This document shows positions 1 through 11,430 of a stretch of DNA of 64,000 nucleotides, piece by piece (the stretch's first letter is position 1; each line of letters opens with the position of its first letter). The stretch comes from Mixophyes australis (lineage: Eukaryota > Chordata > Amphibia > Anura > Limnodynastidae), in the NCBI GenBank assembly GCA_036250195.1, contig JAVHZZ010000008.1, positions 14,410,434 through 14,474,433 of the forward strand, read 5' to 3'. Both the position numbers and the translations under genes were made by a program. The notes beneath the pieces were generated by a model. That model was not told the DNA's origin. It did no database searches and saw only the letters and a program-made list of their open reading frames with translations.

Positions 1-623
1 AGTATTAATTAGGAGAGAACCGATCCAGTATAATCACTGCCATGGAACTAAATGGATATCTTCTCTATTCATACCAAGGACGTCTCAAAGGTGTTGAAAG
101 TAATGTTGTGAAGTCAATGAACCGGCGAATGACAGAGACGGGAATAGATGAAAATTAAATAAATCCAATAATACATTAGCAGACATCTAAAGTACATATT
201 TATTGGGTAGAGAGCAGATGTTATTTATCTTGTTCTGGAATAGACGCAGAGATCACACAGAACCTTGTTATTCGGTATCCTGGTTCAGGCTGCTTTCACA
301 AAGGTAATTGCATTCGACCAATCGTCTTTCTTCTTGTGTAACAAACAAACAGGCCCCGCCCAACTGCACGCAGGACCGGCGCCAGAATCTCTGTGAGATC
401 GCGCATGCGCCATCCTGTATGTTTCCTGAACCAGTTCCAATACCCATTCTAATTAGAGCGGGCCAATCAAAATATTTTTTTGGGGGGTGGGGGTGCCCTG
501 GTAAGTGCGGCGTCCTCGTGTTCCCCTGACGGCATGTCATCACATTTTGAAAAGATGCTCGATAATGAGATTCCTATTTGAATCGCTGCATGTGTAGGCT
601 TAACATAGGGTAAATGGGTCCTT

Positions 624-979
624 ATCATCATCATCATCATTTATTTATATAGCGCCACTAATTCTGCAGCGCTGTACAGAGAACTCACTCACATCAGTCC
701 CTGCCCCATTGGAGCTTACAGTCTAAATTCCCTACTATAGACACACACTCACACACAGACAGACACAGACAGAGACTAGGGTCAATTTTGATAGCAGCCA
801 ATTAACCTACCAATAAGTTTTTGGAGTGTGGGAGGAAATCGGAGCACCCGGAGGAAACCCATGCAAACACAGGGAGAACATACAAACTGCACACAGTTTC
901 CCGGCCATGGTCGGGAATCGAACTCATGACCCCAGTGCTGTGAGGCAGAAGTGCTAACCACTAAGCCACCGTGCTGCCC
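624..979 (-). mobile_element. tRNA-like SINE family copy
   Basis: Reverse full-length copy: tail complement ATCATCATCATC at the left, TATATAGCGCCACTAATTC, GGAGTGTGGGAGGAAATC, and the complement of GGGCAGCACGGTGGC at the right end. TCCTTAT occurs near both edges and may be the target duplication. Confidence 0.92.
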
Positions 980-1353
980 ATATCCTTATGCTAAAAATTA
1001 AATTGCATATATGACATGAATATGTTTAAGATATTTCCTTAGATTTGAGGATTAGTGATGTTGTCACTTATACAACTTATATTTGTATAGTAGTGATGTC
1101 ACTTGTCACGACTCGTTTTACAAGTGTTTTTGGAATTCATAACTGTCAGTGAAGGTAAAACATACATAGATATCGTCTTACACATGCAGTTTGCTTTACG
1201 TCCAGCTGAACCTTGTTCTCTGTACTGTGTGGTTTATATTAGAAGTCATCTCAGAGTTTAGATCAATCTACAACCTTGTGCATTTAAATGGCCCAGGAAC
1301 TATATGACGTTGATGCTATGGTATTTTTCACTTGTTTTGATGTCAGGTTGTGT

Positions 1354-1666
1354 TATCATCATCATTTATTTATATATAGTGCCACCAATTCCGCAGCGCT
1401 GTACAGAGAATATTTATCATTCACATCAGTCCCTGCCCCACTGGAGCTTACAATCTACATTTCCTAACACAAACATACACATAGACAGACTAGGGTTAAT
1501 TTTGTCAGCAACCAATTAATCTACCAGTATGTCTTTGGAGTGTGGGAGGAAACCCACGCAAACACGGGGAGAACATAAAAACTCCACACAGATTAGGCCC
1601 TATTTGGAAATCAAACTCCTTACCCCAGCGCTGTGAGGTAGCAATGCTAACTAATGTGCCACCCCA
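1354..1666 (-). mobile_element. tRNA-like SINE family copy
   Basis: Reverse copy with the same blocks but more mutated at the head (ATGTGCCACC in place of the usual end). Confidence 0.88.
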
Positions 1667-2306
1667 TGCTATGCTTTTCATAGCCAAACATTTTTAATTA
1701 ACACCACCTGTTGTAAATGTTTATTTAGGCTCTTATTATTTTCAGCAGTGGTGTAAGTAGGGATTATGGAGCCACATATTTTGGAATGTTCCCCAACGCT
1801 CTAAAGCGCCCCCTAGCTGCATTGCATGGTTATAGTCACACGATTCACCCAATGTTCTGACCAGTCACACCGCAGCACTGTGACACAGCAGTAATGTAGT
1901 AATGTATATATAGTTCACGTCAGATGTCTAAACTGGCAAATATTTCCCTCTGGGCACCGTGTCTCTTCTAGTTGTGCCCTCACATCGCACCCATGAGGAA
2001 GCAAAAGGTGACTTTTTATATAAACTGGTTAAAATTCATGACACATGATTGTCCCTTTTTGCAAGATGCTCGGTGCTCAAAGCCCAAGTTTGAGTTAAGA
2101 GGTTTAAGTGCTGTCAATTTAGCAGTCAATGTATTTATGGCGTTAGCTGAACCGTTCATCCAAGTTGCAATAGACCAAATCTGCATTGACAAGTGAGCTG
2201 GGATAATATAATTTCAGTAGTTTTGTTCCATTAGCATTAAAATATTTTATTCTGTGTAGCCCTATTCATACCAGCGAGTCTTCACATCTAGGTGTGATTT
2301 AACACT

Positions 2307-2481
2307 TTGGGGCAGATTCAGTTTGGTGCGAGGTGCCGTCCTGTCTCCGGAACAGTCCGCGGAGACACATGGCGCCGGAGACGTTACTAAAGAGATTTCG
2401 ATTTTAATGCTGAATTAGCCGGCAAGGTACGATCGAGGTGATGTCCGGCTTCACCTCGTGGCTAATTGAATCTGTCCCTTT
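2307..2481. mobile_element. Small terminal-inverted-repeat element
   Basis: The left end GGGGCAGATTCAG pairs with the right TGAATCTGTCCC. GCGAGGTG and CACCTCG sit just inside. It contains GGAGAC and CCGGA-rich sequence and no ORF. I know similar elements from frogs but cannot name the family. Confidence 0.65.
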
Positions 2482-3104
2482 GTGTGGCCTTATTGAGTAC
2501 ATATATACATACAGACAGACAGGTTAATAAGGGGCCTAATGCAGCGTTGACTGCAAAATGGTCCTAATTTACATTTAGCAAACCGGATGTAAAAGTTGTG
2601 TGTTGGCGCCCATTGCAGCGCTGTAGGCATCTTAATCTGCTCATGTTTTTATCCCCTTTGTTTTATGTGCAACAAACGCATTCACTATTAGGCATCAGTA
2701 AAACGTTATAACACGGCAGTAACATCTCTTGTGTAAAACAAATTTTATTTTTTGTTTAAACCTACACAAAAAGGATAACACATGCCTGAGGGAAAGCACC
2801 AATCAGCTTCACCAGTGCAATTGCAAGCAGCCAATTACAAGTGGTTCACTAGCGCTGGAGACCATCAACACAATCATTCAGTATTTACACCTCTCCTGAC
2901 CACCTGCAAATAATACAGCTTTCTCCCATTCTGCACCCATTCACAACAGATCGTACATGCCCTTTACTGTACTCCGTATACATTAACACACCCCGTCCCT
3001 CCTCTCCAGGAGTAAGAGGCAAATCTGCACGGGGGTATATGTCTGCGCTAACGGAAGTAGTACTCACCCTGCATCAGCCCCAATATGTACACTTATTGGC
3101 TATG

Positions 3105-3260
3105 TCATCATCACCATTTATTTATATAGCGCCACTGATTCCGCAGCGCTGTACAGAGAACTCACTCACATCAGTCCCTGCCCCATTGGAGCTTACAGTC
3201 TAAATCCCCTAACATACACACACAGACAGAGAGAGAGGGAGAGAGAGACTAGGATCAATT
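3105..3260 (-). mobile_element. tRNA-like SINE family, 3' half only
   Basis: Reverse copy ending after a CACACAGACAGAGAGAG purine-rich stretch. The head half is absent. Confidence 0.85.
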
Positions 3261-4031
3261 ACACAGATTGTCCAAATTGAAGGGTATGTATACTTTTGGA
3301 CCTTACTTCCATCAATATACTGCTGCTGAGCCTTATACTCTTCCAGCAGGCTGCTGTTTGTCAACCATAAGGGATCTCAAAAGTTATCAAAGCTTTGCCC
3401 TTCCTTGTGGTTGAAATACATGACTTATGAATGCTGCTTGTCTGCGGCAGTATTCAGCCAGTTATAGAATGAGTAGCCATTATCTGTTATCACTAAACAA
3501 TCTCACAACTACTTTACACTCTGGAACACTGTAAAATCTTATTACCATTAATGCTACAGAGAATCATAACTTCATCCATAAGGCAGCAGAAAAATCAATA
3601 ATACTTATTTGCAAACATCATATTATCAGTTGGGGATATGAATAAAAAAATGGGTTGAGATTCTCATTAAAGATAATTATTTTCAACAGTATTCAGATAG
3701 GGCCTACATATTACTCAGCGCTTTCCAGAGAATATGAAATCCTTCACATCCGTCCCTGCACCAGTGGAGCTTATAATCTATATTCCCTACCACGCAGACA
3801 CCCACAGGGGTTAATTATTTAAGGTTAAAGATGCCTGGTTCAAATCTATTAACATTAATTGAAAAATGTAATTACTTTTTTATGTAGGTATATTCCCATT
3901 TTTAGTAATAAACTATAATTCAGTGACACAGAAAACCTATGTATTTGTTTTAATGTATTTAAAGTTAACAGCTGTACTTTTCATTACCTCTTTTTTGGTA
4001 GTCTAGCCGAATACCAAAGGTGGATCTAGGC

Positions 4032-6482
4032 CCTAGGTTACCAAACTGTGTGCCGCGCCTCCCAGGGGTGCCGCGGCCAGGTACAATAAAAAAAACCAAA
4101 CAAAAAAAACGTTCCAATCCGGCGGCGCCCGGGACCCAGCATCCTCCTCTCTCCTGCTGCTTGTCACTGAATGTCAGGCGTGATGACGTCACTCCCAACA
4201 TTCAGTGACAAGCAGTGACCCTCTGCCCCCTCTGTGGGATGCAGAGTGCGCAGAGCGAGGGGGCAGAGGGAGTGTATGCAGAGGGGGCGCAGAGCAAGTG
4301 GATGCAGAGGGGGCGCAGAGCACGTGGATGCAGAGGGGGCGCAGAGCGAGTGGATGCAGAGGGGGCGCAGCGCACGTGGATGCAGAGGGGGCGCAGAGCA
4401 CGTGGATGCAGAGGGGGCGCAGAGCGAGTGGATGCAGAGGGGGCGCAGAGCACGTGGATGCAGAGGGGGTGCAGAGCGAGTGGATGCAGAGGGGGCGCAG
4501 AGCACGTAGATTCAGAGGGGGCGCAGAGCGAGTGGATGCAGAGGGGGCGCAGAGCGAGTGGATGCAGAGGGGGCGCAGAGCGAGTGGATGCAGAGGGGGC
4601 GCAGAGCGAGTGGATGCAGAGGGGGCGCAGAGCGAGTGGATGCAGAGGGGGCGCAGAGCACGTGGATGCAGAGGGGGCGCAGAGCACGTGGATGCAGAGG
4701 GGGCGCAGAGCACGTGGATGCAGAGGGGGCGCAGAGCACGTGGATGCAGAGGGGGCGCAGAGCACGTGGATGCAGAGGGGGCGCAGAGCACGTGGATGCA
4801 GAGGGGGCGCAGAGCACGTGGATGCAGAGGGGGCGCAGAGCATGTGGATGCAGAGGGGGCGCAGAGCACGTGGATGCAGAGGGGGCGCAGAGCACGTGGA
4901 TGCAGAGGGGGCGCAGAGCGAGTGGATGCAGAGGGGGCGCAGAGCGAGTGGATGCAGAGTGGGCAGAGCGAGTGGATGCAGAGGGGGCGCAGAGCGAGTG
5001 GATGCAGAGGGGGCGCAGAGCACGTGGATGCAGAGGGGTCGCAGAGCGAGTGGATGCAGAGGGGGCGCAGAGCGAGTGGATGCAGAGTGGGCAGAGCGAG
5101 TGGATGCAGAGGGGGCGCAGAGCGAGTGGATGCAGAGGGGGCGCAGAGCACGTGGATGCAGAGGGGGCGCAGAGCGAGTGGATGCAGAGTGGGCAGAGCG
5201 AGTGGATGCAGAGGGGGCGCAGAGCGAGTGGATGCAGAGTGGGCAGAGCGAGTGGATGCAGAGGGGGCGCAGAGCACGTGGATGCAGAGGGGGCGCAGAG
5301 CGAGTGGATGCAGAGGGGGCGCAGAGCGAGTGGATGCAGAGGGGGCGCAGAGCGAGTGGATGCAGAGGGGGCGCAGAGCGAGTGGATGCAGAGGGGGCGC
5401 AGAGCACGTGGATGCAGAGGGGGCGCAGAGCACGTGGATGCAGAGGGGTCGCAGAGCGAGTGGATGCAGAGGGGTCGCAGAGCGAGTGGATGCAGAGGGG
5501 GCGCAGAGCACGTGGATGCAGAGGGGGCGCAGAGCACGTGGATGCAGAGGGGGCGCAGAGCACGTGGATGCAGAGGGGGCGCAGAGCACGTGGATGCAGA
5601 GGGGGCGCAGAGCACGTGGATGCAGAGGGGGCGCAGAGCGAGTGGATGCAGAGGGGGCGCAGAGCACGTGGATGCAGAGGGGGCGCAGAGCACGTGGATG
5701 CAGAGGGGGCGCAGAGCACGTGGATGCAGAGGGGGCGCAGAGCACGTGGATGCAGAGGGGGCGCAGAGCGAGTGGATGCAGAGGGGTCGCAGAGCGAGTG
5801 GATGCAGAGGGGGCGCAGAGCACGTGGATGCAGAGGGGGCGCAGAGCACGTGGATGCAGAGGGGGCGCAGAGCACGTGGATGCAGAGGGGGCGCAGAGCA
5901 CGTGGATGCAGAGGGGGCGCAGAGCACGTGGATGCAGAGGGGGCGCAGAGCGAGTGGATGCAGAGGGGGCGCAGAGCACGTGGATGCAGAGGGGGCGCAG
6001 AGCACGTGGATGCAGAGGGGGCGCAGAGCACGTGGATGCAGAGGGGGCGCAGAGCGAGTGGATGCAGAGGGGGCGCAGAGCACGTGGATGCAGAGGGGGC
6101 GCAGAGCACGTGGATGCAGAGGGGGCGCAGAGCGAGTGGATGCAGAGGGGGCGCAGAGCGAGTGGATGCAGAGGGGGCGCAGAGCACGTGGATGCAGAGG
6201 GGGCGCAGAGCACGTGGATGCAGAGGGGGCGCAGAGCACGTGGATGCAGAGGGGGCGCAGAGTGTGGAGATGATGCAAAAAAATATTATTTTCCCTTGGA
6301 TATATGTGTATTTTTGCATACAACTAAATAAGTATTTCTGTCCTGACCTAAATACTTATTACGTTTTTTTGACCCAGCTACTTATAAAATGGGACTGCTT
6401 GGTAATTATTTTGGAGGAGTGCCTTGAAAAAATTATGGAGACAATAAGGGTGCTGTGAACTGCAAAAGTTTGGGAACCACTG
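4032..6482 (+). mobile_element. 2.45 kb hAT-Charlie-like element filled by a minisatellite
   Basis: Perfect octamers ATCTAGGC flank it at 4024-4031 and 6483-6490. The left end CCTAGGTTACCAAACT and the right end AGTTTGGGAACCACTG pair as hAT-Charlie-type inverted repeats (consensus CAGTGGTTCCCAAACT). Inside are about 220 bases of unique left flank, which includes a short CACTGAATGT palindrome at 4166-4215, the 26-bp array, and about 220 bases of unique right flank. It encodes no transposase. Confidence 0.9.
4285..6262 (+). repeat. 26-bp minisatellite, about 76 units
   Basis: The unit is GATGCAGAGGGGGC followed by GCAGAGCACGTG. Two main variants differ at CACGTG against CGAGTG, and a shortened 24-bp form (GATGCAGAGTGGGC) appears between about 4950 and 5245. 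I count about 40 CACGTG hexamers. The unit is not a multiple of three and contains no stop in most frames, so open frames of 570-750 codons appear on both strands. They are by-products and not genes. Confidence 0.97.
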
Positions 6483-6549
6483 ATCTAGGCTTTTCTTTTA
6501 GGGGATAAGGGGGAGGGGCAGTTTAGCAGAGCCCCTTCCTAATCTCTGT

Positions 6550-6570
6550 TTATATATATATATATATATT
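6550..6570. repeat. Short TA microsatellite
   Basis: About 20 bases of TA repeat. Confidence 0.85.
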
Positions 6571-7996
6571 ATATAATAAAATGTAAAAATCAGTCCCCAG
6601 ATCCCCTGGTGGCATTATAATGTAGAGCCCTCCCCCAGTCCCTGTAATAATACACAATCAGACCCCCGGATCTAACGAAATTACTTACCCCATTTACGGT
6701 CCCTCGCGGTCTCTCAGCGAGCATACAGGCCATGTAACAGCATCCTGCACTCTGATTGGTGAATGGTTTGAACTATCCACCAATCAGTGTGTGGAGACCT
6801 TCCAGTACTCTGAATGGTCGGCAGCATCCACCAATCGGTGTGCTACTGGCAAGATCTTCTGCTCTCCTCTCTGCCGCCAGGCACATCTATCATGTGCGCT
6901 TGGGGGAAGGGGGGCGTGGCCCACATTGCGCCCTCTGGATCCGCCCCTGCTCAGTGCTTACCAGACTAGCATGGAATTCCCCAGATTTTGCTTTACTTGA
7001 TATGTAAAAATAATTTGCAGGTTTTTTTATTCCTTCAATTTTTCATTTTGTTTCCTTTCTAAATAAAATTAAACTGACTTTAAACTTGTATTTAATACAG
7101 TGAATTCATTAAAAGGTACAGAGACAGATGTTCTGCACATGTTCTCTGATTAAAATTCAGTTCTCGTATCTATTCCTTGCGGATAGACTCTCATTCAGTC
7201 TTAATATTCTGCTATATGCCTGACTGGCTGTATATTCATCACTCGCTCCAGATATTGATTCAGGATGTAAATTTTAAGGTTCCAGATTATGATTACAGCT
7301 CAATATTATTATACAGTTCGACAGCTCGTCTTTTGAAGGCGTGTACATCAATATATCTTACAAACCCGAGGAATTTAAAACGCTCTATAGTATTTTTGGG
7401 AAAAAAAAAGTATAGACATAATATTATTTTATCTAGTATTTTTCTTGTTGAATTCGATTAACAAGTATAAGGAGAGGAAAAAAACAAAGACTGAAAATCA
7501 ATTCCAAAAATTATAACGGTAATTAAAGTCTTGTGAACACACACAATATATATTATATGGTTTTCAATGTTTTCTTTCATTTTATGTAACACTTATTAAA
7601 AGATTGTTTTTTTATCCTTAAATCTATTTTACAGTACATCCTCTATACTTTGTCAGGCTACACATTAAACACATCATATCAGGAACTAATCATCACAACT
7701 CCCTTGTTTTACTACTTGTTTTTCTTCTCTCTTCTTCTTTGCGATTCACTCCCATTCTCATATTTTATCCTGTACCCTCTCGAGTTCAATAAGTTTGTCA
7801 GCAATTACATGTTTAAAATGGTCAGTTTTCTTTCACTTGGTCACCAAAAATCAGGACTGTTCATAGGTGCGGACTTAGCGGTCAATAGATCACTATTTTG
7901 GTAGTCTGAAGCTGTGTTACACCAATGGCAATAATTAATATATAACCTCAGGCACTAGGCCAACCTCTCTTCTTACAATGATAGGTCGCGTCTCAG

Positions 7997-8335
7997 GGTG
8001 GGGTACGGAATAATGATGCGGATTATTCCGACAAGACTTACCCCGACGTCTTCACACCGAAGGGCTCCTTCCCGACGAGGCTCCAGGACGACTGGTGTGC
8101 CAAGCGACTGAATGAATGAAGCCGCCGCGACTTGATGACACCACTGCCAACCACGGCGCTGTGATCGGTGCTGTTAAGCGGTTGGCAGTGACGTCATCAA
8201 GTCGCGGCTGCTTCATTCATTCAGCCGCTTGGCACACCAGTCGTCCTGGAGCCGCGTCGGGAAGGAGCCCTTCGGTGTGAAGACGTCGGGGTAAGTCTTG
8301 TCGGGGTAGTCAGCATCCATATGCCGACTACCACC
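7997..8335. mobile_element. 339 bp GC-rich palindromic element
   Basis: Two arms of about 150 bases each, centred near 8166. The inner 120 bases pair almost perfectly, for example CGACAAGACTTACCCCGACG (from 8029) against its complement ending at 8303. The outer 30 bases pair more loosely. The right arm contains TGACGTCA. It has no ORF and looks like a foldback MITE. Confidence 0.85.
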
Positions 8336-9801
8336 GGCTTCTCATGTATGTGGTTCCTGTTTGTACATGTCTGGGAACATCAAATTGAGATTATGTATAT
8401 CTCCCAACTGTCCCGATTTGTGGGTGGGGCTTAACAGCACTCCCTGCAACTACGTTCGTTACGCCTTTAACACACTGATATCATTAATATAAGTTTTTGA
8501 CCCCTCTGGGCTGTGCCTTTATCTTCACTATAACAGAACAGGAAAAACTCTACGCTGTAAATCTTTTTAACAGACGGAAAGGATATATGTACATTTCTAC
8601 GACAATAACGCATTCTCAGCAGTTTGATATATACTTCGAAAAGCATTCAGTTCCTGCAAACACTTCAAGGTCTGCGAGGCCTCTGGTTCATTTATTGAGC
8701 CTAGCGCTGCAGACAGCAACTCCTCTATATTATCTTTATGATGGCAAAATAAAAAAGCCTCACTCTACAGGGAATGGTCTTTTCTTTACCCTCAGTTGTC
8801 AAACCAATGAAAATATTTCTAAGGAGAAAAAAAAATAATGAACAGAAACGTTATTCTGTTTAGAAAGAACGGGGGGCTCGATCAAGACGAGCGCAATTTC
8901 CAAGTCGTACTATAAAAAGCATTTGAAAATGCCAGGTCACATGCCAGGTAGAGTTATACGAGTAAGATTTTATCAAAGTCCGATAAGGTTTTATCAGACT
9001 CTATAAATCCTTACTTTGCCAGGGTGTTTTGTTTCTTTTCAAAGTTATGTCCATTAAGACACAAGTAAACATAAATACGGTATATTAAAGTATCTGAATA
9101 CTTGATCTAAACCATATATCAGTAATAGCTGAAATGTTTGTCCTTCATCTAGGTACTGATGTAGTTAAATGTAAACACTTGAGCGATGGGATTACATTGG
9201 CCAGTTGGTCAACATTAAAACCGAGGACAGGGTAAAAACAGGTTTGAGAGTTTGGCAGGAAACGTTATCACATTACATTCTCAACTTTTTCGTTATCTCC
9301 CCCAATGAACTCACTCTTTATCCATTGGTCTGTAATAAGTGCACAATACCATCCTTAGTAAGCTCCTTGATGCAATCAGGGTGCCTAGGATGGTAACTTA
9401 GTAATTATTAGAACATCGTTATTCATACCCAACAAAAGGAGGCAAAAACCCAATATACCCAAACGCGGACACGGTCACTAAAACTACACCCATATGTGAT
9501 GACGCTCTTCTCCCCAAATGGCTAAGCCTTGCTCCTTTTGGTTCCAAAAATGCTAGACTTTTAAGTGTGTATTTATTTAAATCATTAAAAGCGCACCTCG
9601 GAAATATCAAGCAGCCGAGTCCCGATTTGGTTGGCACGGCAAGCCATGCTACATCAGGAATCCTCAATAGATATGTGGTGACTTCACTGGGATTGATTAG
9701 TGCACACCTGGTTTTACAGGTTATTTTTCCATACAGAGATATACAAAATACAACTCTGTGGCATCATTAATGGGTATTATATTGAAATAAAGAAAGTTAC
9801 T

Positions 9802-9975
9802 GGGCAGCACGGTGGCTCAGTGGTTAGCACTTCTGCCTCACAGAACTGGGGTTATGAGTTTGATTCCTGACCATGGCCTTATCTGTCTGGGGTTTGTATG
9901 TTCTCCCAGTTCTTGCGGGGGGGTTTACCTCGGGTGCTTCGGTCTCCTCCCACACACTAGGGTGTGTGTGCCTGT
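9802..9975 (+). mobile_element. tRNA-like SINE family, 5' half only
   Basis: GGGCAGCACGGTGGCTCAG head with the A box intact and a B box-like GAGTTTGATTCC, truncated after the GGGTGTGTGTG stretch. It lies about 200 bases before the ST6GALNAC5 last exon. Confidence 0.9.
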
Positions 9976-10058
9976 GAATGAATGAAAGGGAGATACATCA
10001 TCACTGTTCACTTTTAAACAAAGTCATGGCAAAATATATCTTTGAATGTTACATACAT

Positions 10059-10064
<6 letters not shown>

Positions 10065-10114
<50 letters not shown>

Positions 10115-10120
10115 AACACA
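10065..10120. repeat. TA then CA compound microsatellite
   Basis: About 37 bases of TA and then CA units, some 50 bases upstream of the ST6GALNAC5 acceptor. It extends the apparent ORF into the intron. Confidence 0.95.
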
Positions 10121-10171
10121 CGTCTATTGTCAATGGCAAAATAGTTTCATATTTCTGTTTCTTTTCTGCAG

Positions 10172-10400
10172 GTCTACCAATCACACGTCGGTACCTTATC
10201 ATTACTACGAACCGCTGGGAGCAGATGAATGTGCAATGTACATCTCCCATGAAAAAGGACGCAAAGGAAGCCACCATCGTTTTATCACAGAGAAGAGAGT
10301 GTTTGCCAACTGGGCGCGGACCTTTAATATTCACTTTTTTCAACCAGCCTGGAAACCGGAGACCCGTTCTGCAAAGCAATCCGTAAGGCCGATGTTCTGA
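10172..10400 (+). CDS. ST6GALNAC5: Last coding exon of alpha-N-acetylgalactosaminide alpha-2,6-sialyltransferase 5
   Basis: The product is a type II Golgi membrane enzyme of family GT29 that transfers sialic acid in alpha-2,6 linkage to GalNAc of gangliosides such as GM1b. A pyrimidine-rich acceptor ending in CTGCAG at 10171 opens the exon. Its first base completes an arginine codon, and 75 residues follow to TGA at 10398-10400. The stretch SVPYHYYEPLG, then GRKGSHHRFITEKRVF, then NWARTFNIHFFQP matches human ST6GALNAC5 as I remember it, almost residue for residue. Sialyl motif III (HYYE) and motif VS (H-x4-E, HRFITE) are both intact. The last dozen residues (after WKPE) diverge from human but keep a terminal aromatic (MF against VF). 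Motifs L and S and the membrane anchor lie in upstream exons outside the window. A second frame is also open here but matches nothing I know. The close relatives ST6GALNAC3 and 6 are less likely, and the neighbouring PIGK supports member 5. Confidence 0.95.
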
Positions 10401-11430
10401 AGCCACGGACATCAGAAACGGGTCACGTTAAAGTAGAGCGGTCACCTATACGTAGTGGATCCAGACGCCTTTTGGACTGAACCAATATTCAGCCTGTGAA
10501 TTTACTACAACACCGTCAATTCCTTTTGAACTAGCGATATTTCCAATTCACGAGAAATGAGTGAACATTACCCAGGCCTGAGAGAAAAGTTCCTAGTGAA
10601 TTGATAAATATTGGCTCCGCCCACAAAATGGCTGCCTCCACTGTGTGTAGGCGATGGGTCTACCTTACAGCACCTTCTTGTAGTCTGAAGCCACCAAACC
10701 GCAGGATCTTTGCTGATACATTGGATTGTGGAGTCAAATATATACAAAATCTGAACAACGAACTCTAAAACTTGAACTTACATCCATGACCAGCTCTGGA
10801 AAAAAAGCAAGATTGCACTTCAGATCCAGTAGTTTTATATAGTAATTACTTTCTTATTTCAGCACTTTCACAGAGATGCACAGTGGTCCTATTTCATGAT
10901 ACCAGGAGTGTTTTATTGGGTGTGTGTTATTGGTCGGACAATACAGATTCTTTTTTTTTAAATTATACCTTTTGGCTAGTCTTGTTCTTACTGTAAATAA
11001 ATCGTGTCAAGTTTCTCTTAATCCATCATTAGAAATGTATTAGAAATCTAATCGATGTAATCTTGAAAAGGGATAATTGAGCACTAAGCTAGATGGACAG
11101 TCCGTGGACTGCAAGATGTATTATATGTGCACCGTCCTGAATATTACTTCAGCATAAGGATCAAGGGTCCACACTGCAAGCTCCATTTAGAGTCTATTCC
11201 CTGTACCCGGAAAGGCATGTAGCTTAGACGTATGAAGCAATACCCCAAAGAACATAGGAAAAGAAAAACCACAAAAATATTTCATACATTCATTTTTTAA
11301 AGCCACAGATGATGACAAAAACAACACGATAAATCCGAAAGAATATAATACATTTTTCTTGTTTTAAAAAAAATGGGCGCAAGTGCCTACGTGAAAGAAT
11401 TCTTAGAAAATAAAAACTGGTTGCTATAGG
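10401..11430 (+). other. ST6GALNAC5: Probable ST6GALNAC5 3' UTR and downstream sequence
   Basis: This follows the sialyltransferase stop codon. AATAAA occurs at 10996-11001 and again at 11409-11414, so the transcript could end shortly after either one. A repeat half-copy carrying the ACAAAATGGCTGCC motif lies at about 10530-10655, which shows that the UTR region has taken mobile sequence. The 3' end is inferred from these signals only. Confidence 0.5.
10996..11001 (+). terminator. ST6GALNAC5: Candidate poly(A) signal AATAAA for ST6GALNAC5
   Basis: Canonical hexamer about 600 bases after the stop codon. A second AATAAA at 11409-11414 is the alternative. Neither can be preferred without transcript ends. 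Confidence 0.4.

Larger units (their letters stand above)
1..10171 (+). other. ST6GALNAC5: ST6GALNAC5 last intron, 3' part (left end outside window)
   Basis: Everything upstream of the acceptor at 10170-10171 is read as intron, because I found no match to the preceding sialyltransferase exon, which should carry the residues leading to the conserved DFCR. What I can identify in it: tRNA-like SINE copies, a small terminal-inverted-repeat element at 2307-2481, a large hAT element filled by a minisatellite (4032-6482), a GC-rich palindrome (7997-8335) and a truncated SINE at 9802. Positions 1-620, 980-1350, 1670-2300, 2490-3100, 3260-4020, 6490-7990 and 8340-9800 hold no gene that I can see. A weak SINE-like stretch lies near 3700-3830. 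Confidence 0.7.

Noticed and set aside
4285..6262. CRISPR-like array
   Set aside because: The units are contiguous and nearly identical with no variable spacers, and the genome is vertebrate.
4189..6458. Open reading frames of 570-750 codons on both strands
   Set aside because: They are products of a 26-bp tandem repeat without stop codons, with several frames open at once, all inside a hAT element.
9978..10171. Upstream extension of the ST6GALNAC5 ORF to a methionine at 9978
   Set aside because: It runs through a TA/CA microsatellite and the splice acceptor, so it is intronic.
10042..10386. Second open frame through the ST6GALNAC5 exon (GLPITRRYLI...)
   Set aside because: The other frame matches the sialyltransferase C-terminus closely. 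This one matches nothing and uses an AT microsatellite upstream.
10382..10390. Possible splice donor CCGTAAGG within the ST6GALNAC5 exon
   Set aside because: The reading frame continues through it to a stop that fits the known protein length, so an extra splice is not needed.
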